A program made the translations under genes and the position numbers. This document shows positions 1 through 5,353 of a DNA stretch of 13,870 nt, one piece after another. The notes under the pieces are model-generated. The model had not been told where the DNA came from, did no database searches, and saw only the letters and a list, made by a program, of their open reading frames with translations. The first letter of the stretch is position 1. Every line of letters starts with the position of its first letter. The DNA comes from Bacillota bacterium (lineage in GTDB: Bacteria > Bacillota > Clostridia > DSM-8532), in assembly GCA_023410885.1 (NCBI GenBank), contig JAEYPI010000127.1, positions 1 to 13,870 of the forward strand, in the 5' to 3' direction.

Positions 1-40
1 AAAACCCCCGAACTCATTCGTAATGATAGGAAAAGCTGTA

Positions 41-970
41 ATGGACGCTAATGGCCCATGGGGCGGAAAAAGATTCCATAGTCTTGACTTTGCTTTAAAA
101 GAACGGTTTGGTAAGAAAGTGGCCAAGCTTTCTTTGGATGCCGGCATGACCTGTCCCACACGGGATGGCACTAAAGGGTCGGAGGGATGCCTTTTTTGTT
201 CAAGTCGAGGCTCAGGGGATTTCACCGGAACCGGAAGTATCACAAGGCAGATGGAGTTGCAGGCTCAGACTGCTCGAAAAAAGTGGAAGGATTGCGCCTT
301 TATCGCTTATTTTCAGAGTTATACCAATACCTATGCCCCTATTGAGGTGTTAAGAAAGCTTTTCGATGAAGCTTTGGCTTATCCGGGCATTGTCGGTCTT
401 GCTATAGCTACGCGATGCGATTGTCTCCAGCAAGAGGTTGTGAACCTCCTATCCGAGTATAATCAAAAAACCTTTCTATGGGTGGAATTGGGTCTTCAAA
501 CGGCCTCGGATAAAACCGGCCGACTTATCCGCAGAGGTTTTACTACACAAGATTTTTATCAAGCAGTTGTTCGTCTTGATGCTTGTCAAATACGCACGGT
601 GGTTCACCTTATCGCTGCGCTGCCCGGTGAGGATAAACAGATGTTTCTGGACTCTGTCCGATATACGGCTCGGTTACCCATTTGGGGGATCAAGCTTCAG
701 ATGCTGAATGTTCTCTATGATTCAGACTTGTATTCCTTTTATCGGGACAATCCGTACAGGCTTTTTAGCAGGGAGGACTACGTTGAGATCATCTGCGATG
801 CCATCGCGCTCTTGCCTTGCGACCTGGTTATTCATCGTCTAACAGGGGATGGTAAGAAGGAGCAGCTTTATGAACCGCTATGGATAATGGATAAAAGAAG
901 AGTTCTTACCGAAATCAATCAGGAGCTTCAACGCAGAAAAAGTATTCAGGGAGAGCATGCTATTAAATAG
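41..970 (+). CDS. TIGR01212-type radical SAM protein (YtqA/YhcC family)
   Basis: This is a cytoplasmic radical SAM enzyme of about 309 residues. Counting from the ATG at 41, the cluster cysteines are C38, C50 and C53. The long C-x11-C-x2-C spacing, within CPTRDGTKG followed by GCLFC, is characteristic of this family and differs from the usual CxxxCxxC. Further on, the stretches FLWVELGLQTA and HLIAALPGED match the radical SAM barrel and the SAM-binding region. The family is known to bind a 4Fe-4S cluster, but its substrate is not established to my knowledge, so no reaction is given. I chose the ATG at 41 because AGGAAA (28-33) lies 7 bases upstream and because relatives begin close to the GGKRFHSL motif. 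The in-frame ATG at 23 has no Shine-Dalgarno site. The gene looks complete. Its promoter lies outside the window or is not visible. Confidence 0.9.
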   Translation: MDANGPWGGKRFHSLDFALKERFGKKVAKLSLDAGMTCPTRDGTKGSEGCLFCSSRGSGDFTGTGSITRQMELQAQTARKKWKDCAFIAYFQSYTNTYAPIEVLRKLFDEALAYPGIVGLAIATRCDCLQQEVVNLLSEYNQKTFLWVELGLQTASDKTGRLIRRGFTTQDFYQAVVRLDACQIRTVVHLIAALPGEDKQMFLDSVRYTARLPIWGIKLQMLNVLYDSDLYSFYRDNPYRLFSREDYVEIICDAIALLPCDLVIHRLTGDGKKEQLYEPLWIMDKRRVLTEINQELQRRKSIQGEHAIK

Positions 971-974
971 GGAT

Positions 975-1001
975 TTGCTTGCTCTCATCATAACTTATAA
1001 T
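975..1001 (+). promoter_or_regulatory. Weak candidate promoter for the 1083 gene
   Basis: A perfect TATAAT (996-1001) is preceded by TTGCTT (975-980) at a short spacing of 15 bases. A second TATAAT at 1042-1047 has no recognisable -35. The region between the radical SAM stop and the next gene is AT-rich and shows no terminator hairpin, so read-through from upstream is equally possible. Confidence 0.25.
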
Positions 1002-1082
1002 ACTAAAAGAACTATGGATATTTTTCAAAAATTGAACGATATATAATAGGATAACTTATGATAGAATGATGGAGGTTTCGAT

Positions 1083-1343
1083 TTGGAAACTAATATAGCT
1101 GTAGAGGTTGTCAAAGATAAAAGCTTTGACCCTAGTTTTCTGGTAAAAGTCTCCTATGACGATGGGAAAACCAAATTTGTAAAAGAGGAGTTTTCGGTAT
1201 CACGAAAACCGCCAAAGGTTCATATTGAATATCCGGAGCAATTAAAAAAAATACTGGAGAAAACGGATACCCAACAAATTGAACTTGAAATAATGCGGGC
1301 CATTGTAGAATTTTTGCTCAATAATACCGGGAAACGCCGTTAA
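1083..1343 (+). CDS. Small hypothetical protein, 86 aa
   Basis: I do not recognise this protein. It starts at TTG with a strong GGAGG (1071-1075) 7 bases upstream; that site and the sensible codon pattern are the main reasons to call it real. The product is soluble and charged, with no signal peptide or membrane segment. The N-terminal half looks beta-rich (alternating hydrophobic and charged residues, then KVSYDDGKTKF). The C-terminal half (about residues 50-83) looks helical: EQLKKILEKTD followed by IELEIMRAIVEFLL. It ends in the basic tail GKRR. Its stop lies only 5 bases from the stop of the convergent YetF-like gene, with no room for a separate terminator, so the two transcripts must overlap at their 3' ends. 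No function is proposed. Confidence 0.7.
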   Translation: METNIAVEVVKDKSFDPSFLVKVSYDDGKTKFVKEEFSVSRKPPKVHIEYPEQLKKILEKTDTQQIELEIMRAIVEFLLNNTGKRR

Positions 1344-1348
1344 GGAGC

Positions 1349-2032
1349 TTACTCCAGGAATTCCCCCTTTTTTTGTACAAAGAGTTTCTGATTATTGTCA
1401 ATAGAGGCATAGAAAACATGGGCATAGTCGTTAATGCCATATTCCTTTAGTTTCTCATCAATCCAGGCTCTTTTTAAATTTAATTGCTGCAGTGTTCTGC
1501 CAATCAGCTTCCCGTCTATTATGACATCGTGATTAAAGCTTTCCTGAGGCGCCTTGATATTGAGGTCTTCAAGGGTAACAGTTCTTTTTTTGTTGTTTAA
1601 AAGAACACTTATTTGACCGTTGGTTTCAAGAATACCATATTGAACATCGTTGACGCTTTGGATACTTTGAAACCGGAGCTGCTCCAGAAGATCGTTTACA
1701 GTGTACATCTCTTTGCGCATATTCTTTTCAAGTATTTTTCCATCCCGTATGAGAAGGGTGGGCCTTCCACAGACGATCTCACGGATGCGAACGCCCTTAA
1801 TGGACAAAAAGGAAATTAAAAGCTGACAAGCAAGTAACACCCCAATGGGAACAAGGGAATGGTGTATTTCCTTGTCATCCTCGGTCAGGGGAAGTGCTGC
1901 AAGCTCTGAAATCATAACGGCAATCGCAAATTCAAAGGGTTGAAGCTGGCCGATCTGGCGCTTGCCCATAAGCCGCATGGCCACAACAACCACCACATAC
2001 AAAATAAAGGTCTTAAAAACAAGCTGTAGCAT
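1349..2032 (-). CDS. DUF421 / YetF-family membrane protein
   Basis: This is an integral membrane protein of 227 residues, close to the usual length of the YetF/YkjA/YrbG group. Three hydrophobic segments lie at about residues 4-20, 34-49 and 60-78. The family signature GKRQIGQLQPFEFAI follows the first of them. The C-terminal part (about 85-227) is the cytoplasmic YetF domain, with RPTLLIRDGKI, a helical stretch containing LLEQLRFQSI, and VQYGILETNGQISVL, which is typical. The function of the family is unclear; some members are linked to sporulation or stress in Bacillus. The start is supported by GAAAGGA on the minus strand (2038-2044), 5 bases before the ATG. It runs in the same direction as the acetyltransferase upstream, with 141 bases between them. 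That gap includes AT-rich sequence with TATATTATC on the minus strand, and the short inverted pair AGGGCT/AGCCCT (2052-2057 and 2098-2103). I could not fix a promoter. Confidence 0.88.
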   Translation of the reverse strand: MLQLVFKTFILYVVVVVAMRLMGKRQIGQLQPFEFAIAVMISELAALPLTEDDKEIHHSLVPIGVLLACQLLISFLSIKGVRIREIVCGRPTLLIRDGKILEKNMRKEMYTVNDLLEQLRFQSIQSVNDVQYGILETNGQISVLLNNKKRTVTLEDLNIKAPQESFNHDVIIDGKLIGRTLQQLNLKRAWIDEKLKEYGINDYAHVFYASIDNNQKLFVQKKGEFLE

Positions 2033-2173
2033 TTGAATCCTTTCGCATGAAAGGGCTCTAAACAGAATAGCTCAAAAACGAGCATTTTTCTTTTAATAGC
2101 CCTAAGATAATATAAGTCTATTTTGAGCAGCAAATATTGAATTCATGCAAAGGATCAAGCTTAGGATGACAGG

Positions 2174-2716
2174 CTATGAAAGAAGGCTTGAAAGAGGAGG
2201 GCATTCCTCTCTAAGCAGGGAAAAGAGCTTGAGATTGTGATATTCGCCTTGATGGAAGGTTGCTCGCCGCATGGTGCCCTCATAGGTGAAGCCGCACTTT
2301 TCGGCGACCTTTTGACTTGCCAGATTGCCTTCCATAACATTGACCTGAATGCGGTTAATGGGGCGTATGGAGAACATATAAGCACAGAAGAGCAATAATG
2401 CCTCACTCATATAGCCCTTGCCTGAAAACTCAGGGCTAAAAAGCTCATAACCGACTTCGTATCCTGATTGATAGTCCAATCCTTTAAAATAAAGCAGCTC
2501 ACCAATAATGCGCTCCTCTTTTGTGAGGATGAGCATACGTCCTTCTTCCAAGGACCAGAAGCCCGTTTGATGAAATTCCTTGACAAACTCGCCGGAGGAT
2601 TGGATGGCCAGATGCCAATAAGGTCCCTTGCTATTGATATGGGTAATCCGCTTATAGATATCATCCAGCTCGTTGGGCTTTATAGTGCGCAGTATAATAT
2701 TTTTACCTGAAATCAT
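2174..2716 (-). CDS. GNAT-family N-acetyltransferase (RimJ/RimL-like)
   Basis: This acetyl-CoA-dependent N-acetyltransferase has 180 residues from the chosen start. The N-terminal ISGKNIILRTIKPNELDDIY matches the opening strand and helix of RimJ/RimL-type GNAT proteins. The acetyl-CoA loop is FSGKGYMSEALLLF (motif A), followed by the family's INRIQVNVMEGNLASQKVAEKCGF, whose Asn and the KCGF ending are characteristic of motif B. The later GTMRRATFHQGEYHN is also typical of this subgroup. Substrates include ribosomal protein N-termini, antibiotics and small amines, and the sequence does not decide between them. I chose the ATG at 2716 because GGGGAG (complement of 2722-2727) lies 5 bases upstream. 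The longer in-frame start at 2755 has no ribosome binding site and adds 13 residues unlike the family. A divergent promoter for this gene lies at 2798-2827. Confidence 0.88.
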   Translation of the reverse strand: MISGKNIILRTIKPNELDDIYKRITHINSKGPYWHLAIQSSGEFVKEFHQTGFWSLEEGRMLILTKEERIIGELLYFKGLDYQSGYEVGYELFSPEFSGKGYMSEALLLFCAYMFSIRPINRIQVNVMEGNLASQKVAEKCGFTYEGTMRRATFHQGEYHNLKLFSLLREECPPLSSLLS

Positions 2717-2783
2717 GTAGGCTCCCCCATGCACTTTATTTATGTAGCTTCCCATAAGGAGAAATAGAGCGGCTTAGGGCTTA

Positions 2784-2812
2784 TTGACCCTTTAACCATT
2801 ATATCATATAAT
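2784..2812 (+). promoter_or_regulatory. SigA-type promoter of the glucokinase operon
   Basis: TTGACC (2784-2789) and a perfect TATAAT (2807-2812) are separated by exactly 17 bases, which is close to the vegetative consensus. Transcription would start near 2819 and give a leader of about 85 bases before the glucokinase ATG. The -10 box lies inside the right arm of the palindrome 2794-2816. Confidence 0.7.
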
Positions 2813-2816
2813 GGTT
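2794..2816. repeat. 23-bp perfect palindrome between divergent genes
   Basis: Two perfect 11-base arms, AACCATTATAT and ATATAATGGTT, flank a single C at 2805. Outside them a second pair, ACCCT (2787-2791) and AGGGT (2820-2824), extends the symmetry. Each arm carries a TATAAT hexamer on one strand, so the palindrome contains the -10 boxes of both divergent promoters. It could be the operator of a dimeric repressor, or simply the result of two symmetric promoters. No regulator gene is visible next to it. Confidence 0.7.
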
Positions 2817-2827
2817 TTTAGGGTAAA
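2798..2827 (-). promoter_or_regulatory. Candidate promoter of the acetyltransferase gene
   Basis: On the minus strand, TTTACC (complement of 2822-2827) is followed after 18 bases by a perfect TATAAT (complement of 2798-2803). The -35 matches 4 of 6 consensus bases, so this is weaker than the opposite promoter. The two promoters overlap almost completely and cannot both hold RNA polymerase at once. Confidence 0.45.
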
Positions 2828-2847
2828 AAGTCATTTTATGACTTTTT
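2825..2847. repeat. Hairpin with 10-bp arms in glucokinase leader
   Basis: AAAAAGTCAT (2825-2834) and ATGACTTTTT (2838-2847) pair perfectly around a 3-base loop. The stem contains only two G-C pairs but has the A-run/T-run form of a bidirectional terminator. It begins about 6 bases after the predicted start of the glucokinase transcript. Confidence 0.5.
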
Positions 2848-2853
2848 AGAAGA

Positions 2854-2880
2854 CACTTATTCAGAGGTATAAGTGCTTTT
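2854..2880 (+). terminator. Possible attenuator hairpin in glucokinase leader
   Basis: CACTTAT (2854-2860) and ATAAGTG (2869-2875) form a 7-bp stem with an 8-base loop. CTTTT and then ATTT follow, which resembles a weak intrinsic terminator. It lies between the promoter at 2784-2812 and the ribosome binding site at 2892-2897, so it could act as an attenuator. The stem is short and AT-rich, so the call is tentative. Confidence 0.35.
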
Positions 2881-2904
2881 ATTTAGAATTCAGGAGGAAC
2901 ACCC

Positions 2905-3855
2905 ATGTATTATGTAGGAATCGATCTTGGGGGTACCAATATCGCGGTAGGAATAGTCGATGAAAATGGGAAAATCATTCAAAAAGGTAGTGTTCCCACT
3001 GTTAGTACCAGAAAACCGGAAGAAATTATTTATGATATGTGTACACTGGTTAAAAAATTGATGGCTGATATCCGTATCTCGGATCAGGATATTCATAGTA
3101 TAGGTATTGGCAGTCCCGGTACACCCGATCGTGAGAATGGCATTATCATTTATAATAATAACCTTAATTTTAGATATGTTCCCATACGTGAAGAGGTACA
3201 GAAATATATCCCTGTACCAGTTTATTTAGAAAATGATGCAAATTGCGCTGCCATCGCTGAAGCTGTAGCTGGAGCGGCTAAAGGTGCTGAATTTGCAGTT
3301 GTAATAACCATTGGAACAGGTATAGGCGGCGGCGTTATTATTAACAATAAGCTCTACATAGGTTTTAACGGTGCAGCTAGTGAACCCGGACATATGGTCA
3401 TCAAGCTGAATGGCGAAGCCTGCACCTGCGGCCGAAAGGGTTGCTGGGAAGCATACTCAGCCGCAACAGCGCTCATCCGCCAGACTAAAAAAGCCGCATT
3501 GGAAAATCCAAAATCAAAAATATGGGAGCTTGTTGAAGGCAATTTGGATCATATTAATGCCAAGGTTCCCTTTGATGCGGCAAAACTGGGTGATGAAACA
3601 GCGATTAAGGTCATTGACGAGTATGTGGATATGTTTGCCGAGGCGCTGGCCAATATGGTGAATATCTTCCAGCCCCAGCTTATTGTCATTGGCGGCGGTG
3701 TCTCTAAAGAAGGTGAGGACCTTTTGGCTCCGTTAAGAGAAAAAATGAAGGGCAGAACCTATTGTGCCGAAGGAGTGGAAAATACACGACTTGTGGTTGC
3801 CCAGATGGGAAATGATGCGGGAATTGTCGGAGCCGCCTTTATCTCCAAGGCATGA
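2905..3855 (+). CDS. glcK: ROK-family glucokinase
   Basis: This cytoplasmic sugar kinase of 316 residues, full length for the family, phosphorylates glucose at O6 using ATP and feeds glycolysis. The N-terminal phosphate-binding loop is DLGGTN (residues 7-12). GSPGTPD (69-75) and ENDANCAA (109-116) follow; D111 is the expected catalytic base. A second glycine-rich segment, GTGIGGGV, is at 137-144. The ROK signature is complete: EPGH (160-163) and CTCGRKGCWE (173-182), giving the structural zinc ligands H163, C173, C175 and C180 and the sugar-contacting E160, H163 and E182. The near-C-terminal IVIGGGVSKEG is also typical. The start is fixed by AGGAGG (2892-2897), 7 bases upstream. ROK kinases for other hexoses or N-acetylmannosamine look similar, so glucose specificity is inferred from overall resemblance to Bacillota glucokinases. 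No DNA-binding helix-turn-helix is fused at the N-terminus, so it is not a ROK repressor. It probably leads an operon with truA. Confidence 0.9.
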   Translation: MYYVGIDLGGTNIAVGIVDENGKIIQKGSVPTVSTRKPEEIIYDMCTLVKKLMADIRISDQDIHSIGIGSPGTPDRENGIIIYNNNLNFRYVPIREEVQKYIPVPVYLENDANCAAIAEAVAGAAKGAEFAVVITIGTGIGGGVIINNKLYIGFNGAASEPGHMVIKLNGEACTCGRKGCWEAYSAATALIRQTKKAALENPKSKIWELVEGNLDHINAKVPFDAAKLGDETAIKVIDEYVDMFAEALANMVNIFQPQLIVIGGGVSKEGEDLLAPLREKMKGRTYCAEGVENTRLVVAQMGNDAGIVGAAFISKA

Positions 3856-3890
3856 CAAAAAATTCAATTCTCCATACAGTAAGGTTCTGA

Positions 3891-3905
3891 GGAAGCAAAG
3901 CTTCC
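3891..3905 (+). repeat. Small hairpin before truA
   Basis: GGAAGC (3891-3896) and GCTTCC (3900-3905) form a 6-bp stem with an AAA loop, just before the putative ribosome binding site AAGGG (3906-3910). A second CTTCC (3913-3917) could compete for the same left arm. No T-run follows, so it is not an intrinsic terminator. It may affect truA translation, or processing of the glucokinase-truA message. Confidence 0.3.
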
Positions 3906-3918
3906 AAGGGTTCTTCCA

Positions 3919-4671
3919 ATGCCGGATGGAAACGTGATAAGAAATATAAAACTTACAATAGAATACGAGGGAACCCACTATCATGGCTGGCAGGTTCAAG
4001 ACAATGCCATTTCGGTTCAGGAGACGCTATCAAAAGCACTAAAAAAGCTTACCGGAGAAGAAATTATGCCCGAAGGCTCTGGAAGAACCGATAGCGGTGT
4101 CCATGCCTACGGGCAGGTAGCAAGTTTTAAAACCCAGTCTAAAATACCTGTTGAAAAATTTCCCATGGCCTTGAATACCTATCTTCCTGATGATATTTCC
4201 ATAAAGGCATCGGAGATTGTTGATGAGGATTTTCATGCACGATTTTCTGCTAAAGGAAAGCACTATCAGTATAGGATACTCAATAATCCAACCCGATCCG
4301 CTCTATGGGCCAAAAGGGCATGGAATGTGAAAGTAGGGTTAAATCTGGACGCAATGAACGAAGCCTCCCAGTATTTTCTTGGCTATCATTCCTTTAAAGC
4401 TTTTTGTGCAGCGGGCCATAGTGTCAAGTCCTTTGAGCGGACCATTTTTCATTCTGAATGGACCAGGGACGGAGATTTTCTTATTTTTAATACAAAGGGT
4501 GACGGTTTTCTATATAATATGGTAAGAATTATGGTGGGCTCCATGGTTGACATCGGGAAAGGCCGCTTTAGTCCTGTAATTATCAAGGAAGCCATAGAAA
4601 ATGAATCGCGCAGCTCTGTCGGGGTCACTGCACCCCCTTGGGGATTATATCTTATGGAAGTCTATTATTAG
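3919..4671 (+). CDS. truA: tRNA pseudouridine(38-40) synthase TruA
   Basis: TruA isomerises uridines 38-40 in the anticodon stem of tRNAs to pseudouridine; it is cytoplasmic and acts as a dimer. The 250-residue length fits the family. The opening KLTIEYEGTHYHGWQ is typical. The catalytic motif GSGRTDSGVHA (residues 53-63) contains the nucleophilic D58. FHARFSAKGKHYQYRI (105-120) and GDGFLYNMVRIMVG (194-207) are the other conserved blocks. The start is uncertain. The ATG at 3919 has AAGGG 8 bases upstream, but an in-frame GTG at 3934, preceded by GGATGGA, would give the VIRNIKLTIEYEG start that resembles many clostridial TruA proteins. It lies 63 bases after glucokinase with no terminator or clear promoter between them, so co-transcription is likely. 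In many Bacillota truA sits next to ribosomal protein and ecf genes, so pairing it with a glucokinase is less usual. Confidence 0.92.
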   Translation: MPDGNVIRNIKLTIEYEGTHYHGWQVQDNAISVQETLSKALKKLTGEEIMPEGSGRTDSGVHAYGQVASFKTQSKIPVEKFPMALNTYLPDDISIKASEIVDEDFHARFSAKGKHYQYRILNNPTRSALWAKRAWNVKVGLNLDAMNEASQYFLGYHSFKAFCAAGHSVKSFERTIFHSEWTRDGDFLIFNTKGDGFLYNMVRIMVGSMVDIGKGRFSPVIIKEAIENESRSSVGVTAPPWGLYLMEVYY

Positions 4672-4700
4672 CGTGATGCACATGAAGGGTAACACAATTT

Positions 4701-4961
4701 ATGCGTATGACAGGAAAACTCATTAAAGGAACGACAATACTCAATGAGAAGACTTATGAAATAGGGGATCAAGAGGGTTCCTATCAGGATAGGCTTGAGA
4801 AATGCCTTGTTGAGGTATGCGGTCTTCTTTCTATTGAGGTACCCCTTTGGCTCACAAAAAATACGCGGGAGTACGTATCCTTCAGAAGGACCTCCTTTAA
4901 TGCAGATCAGTTTTTTAATCCAGTTATTTTTGAGCGCTTTGAGATAAAAGTAGAGGTTTAG
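4701..4961 (+). CDS. Small hypothetical protein downstream of truA, 86 aa
   Basis: I do not recognise a named family. The product is a soluble 86-residue protein without signal or membrane segments. Its blocks look structured: RMTGKLIKGT at the start, a central helix (about residues 28-45, QDRLEKCLVEVCGLLSIEV), then VPLWLTKNTREYVSFRRT and a C-terminal FERFEIKVEV strand. The tryptophan-containing PLWLTKNTREY stretch and the FERFEIKVEV ending look like conserved motifs and make a chance reading frame unlikely. The gene begins 29 bases after truA on the same strand. Its ribosome binding site is weak: AAGGG at 4685-4689 is 11 bases from the ATG. An internal ATG at 4707 is a possible alternative. 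It is probably the last gene of the glucokinase-truA operon. No function is proposed. Confidence 0.7.
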   Translation: MRMTGKLIKGTTILNEKTYEIGDQEGSYQDRLEKCLVEVCGLLSIEVPLWLTKNTREYVSFRRTSFNADQFFNPVIFERFEIKVEV

Positions 4962-5029
4962 ATTTTTAAAACGGTGAGGTACAAACAACATAAAAAGGAA
5001 AAAAAGAAAGTATTTTCAGAGTATAAAAA

Positions 5030-5055
5030 AACCAATGTGCATGTTGACATTGGTT
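5030..5055 (+). terminator. Probable terminator of the truA operon
   Basis: AACCAATGT (5030-5038) and ACATTGGTT (5047-5055) pair perfectly over 9 bp with an 8-base loop. An A-run precedes the stem, and the moderately T-rich GTTTGCTATGTT follows it. The T-tract is poor for a strong intrinsic terminator, but the position after the last gene of the operon supports this role. Confidence 0.5.
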
Positions 5056-5171
5056 GTTTGCTATGTTAAAATTATTAACTGCATTATTATTTTTTGCAGG
5101 TATTGTAATCCTTTTTTACTTTGTGCAAGTTTACCGTACTTTTCCCTTTCATTATAGCACAATTGTATGAA

Positions 5172-5180
5172 TGGTACAAT
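5172..5180 (+). promoter_or_regulatory. Candidate extended -10 promoter for rpoBC
   Basis: TGGTACAAT combines a TGn extension with a -10 box matching 5 of 6 consensus bases. No convincing -35 lies at the right distance. An alternative is TTTACC (5130-5135), 17 bases before TATAGC (5153-5158). The start would be near 5187, leaving a leader of about 165 bases before rpoB. Confidence 0.35.
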
Positions 5181-5353
5181 ACATGTCAATAATCATTAAG
5201 ATGAAAAAATATAGATCGGGAGAATGATATCTTGGAATTATTGCATTGTTTTATAACCTGACTGGCTTTATCAAACCAGAACGGATGCGTTTCCCCCCTC
5301 TATATTTTTATGTCTTTTCCACCAAAATATGCAGTCCATACGAGGTGATATGA

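Larger units (their letters stand above)
4962..5353. other. Non-coding region before rpoB (392 bases)
   Basis: This AT-rich stretch separates the truA operon from rpoB. It holds a terminator-like hairpin (5030-5055), a 35-codon hydrophobic reading frame without a ribosome binding site (5063-5170), a possible extended -10 promoter (5172-5180) and a leader of about 165 bases up to rpoB. The leader contains the imperfect hairpin CTGG...CCAG (5262-5279) and pyrimidine-rich stretches (5291-5299, 5313-5323) whose CCTC and CACC could pair with the rpoB ribosome binding site GAGGTGAT. There are no rplJ/rplL remnants in any frame. Confidence 0.6.

Noticed and set aside
990..1059. Direct repeat ATAACTTAT at 990-998 and 1051-1059.
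   Set aside because: Nine AT-rich bases repeated once in an AT-rich gap can easily be chance; no structure or neighbouring function supports it.
2052..2103. Inverted pair AGGGCT/AGCCCT enclosing GCTC/GAGC in the leader of the YetF-like gene, considered as a riboswitch.
   Set aside because: The stems are only 4-6 bp with AT-rich loops, and I see none of the conserved sequence blocks of known riboswitches.
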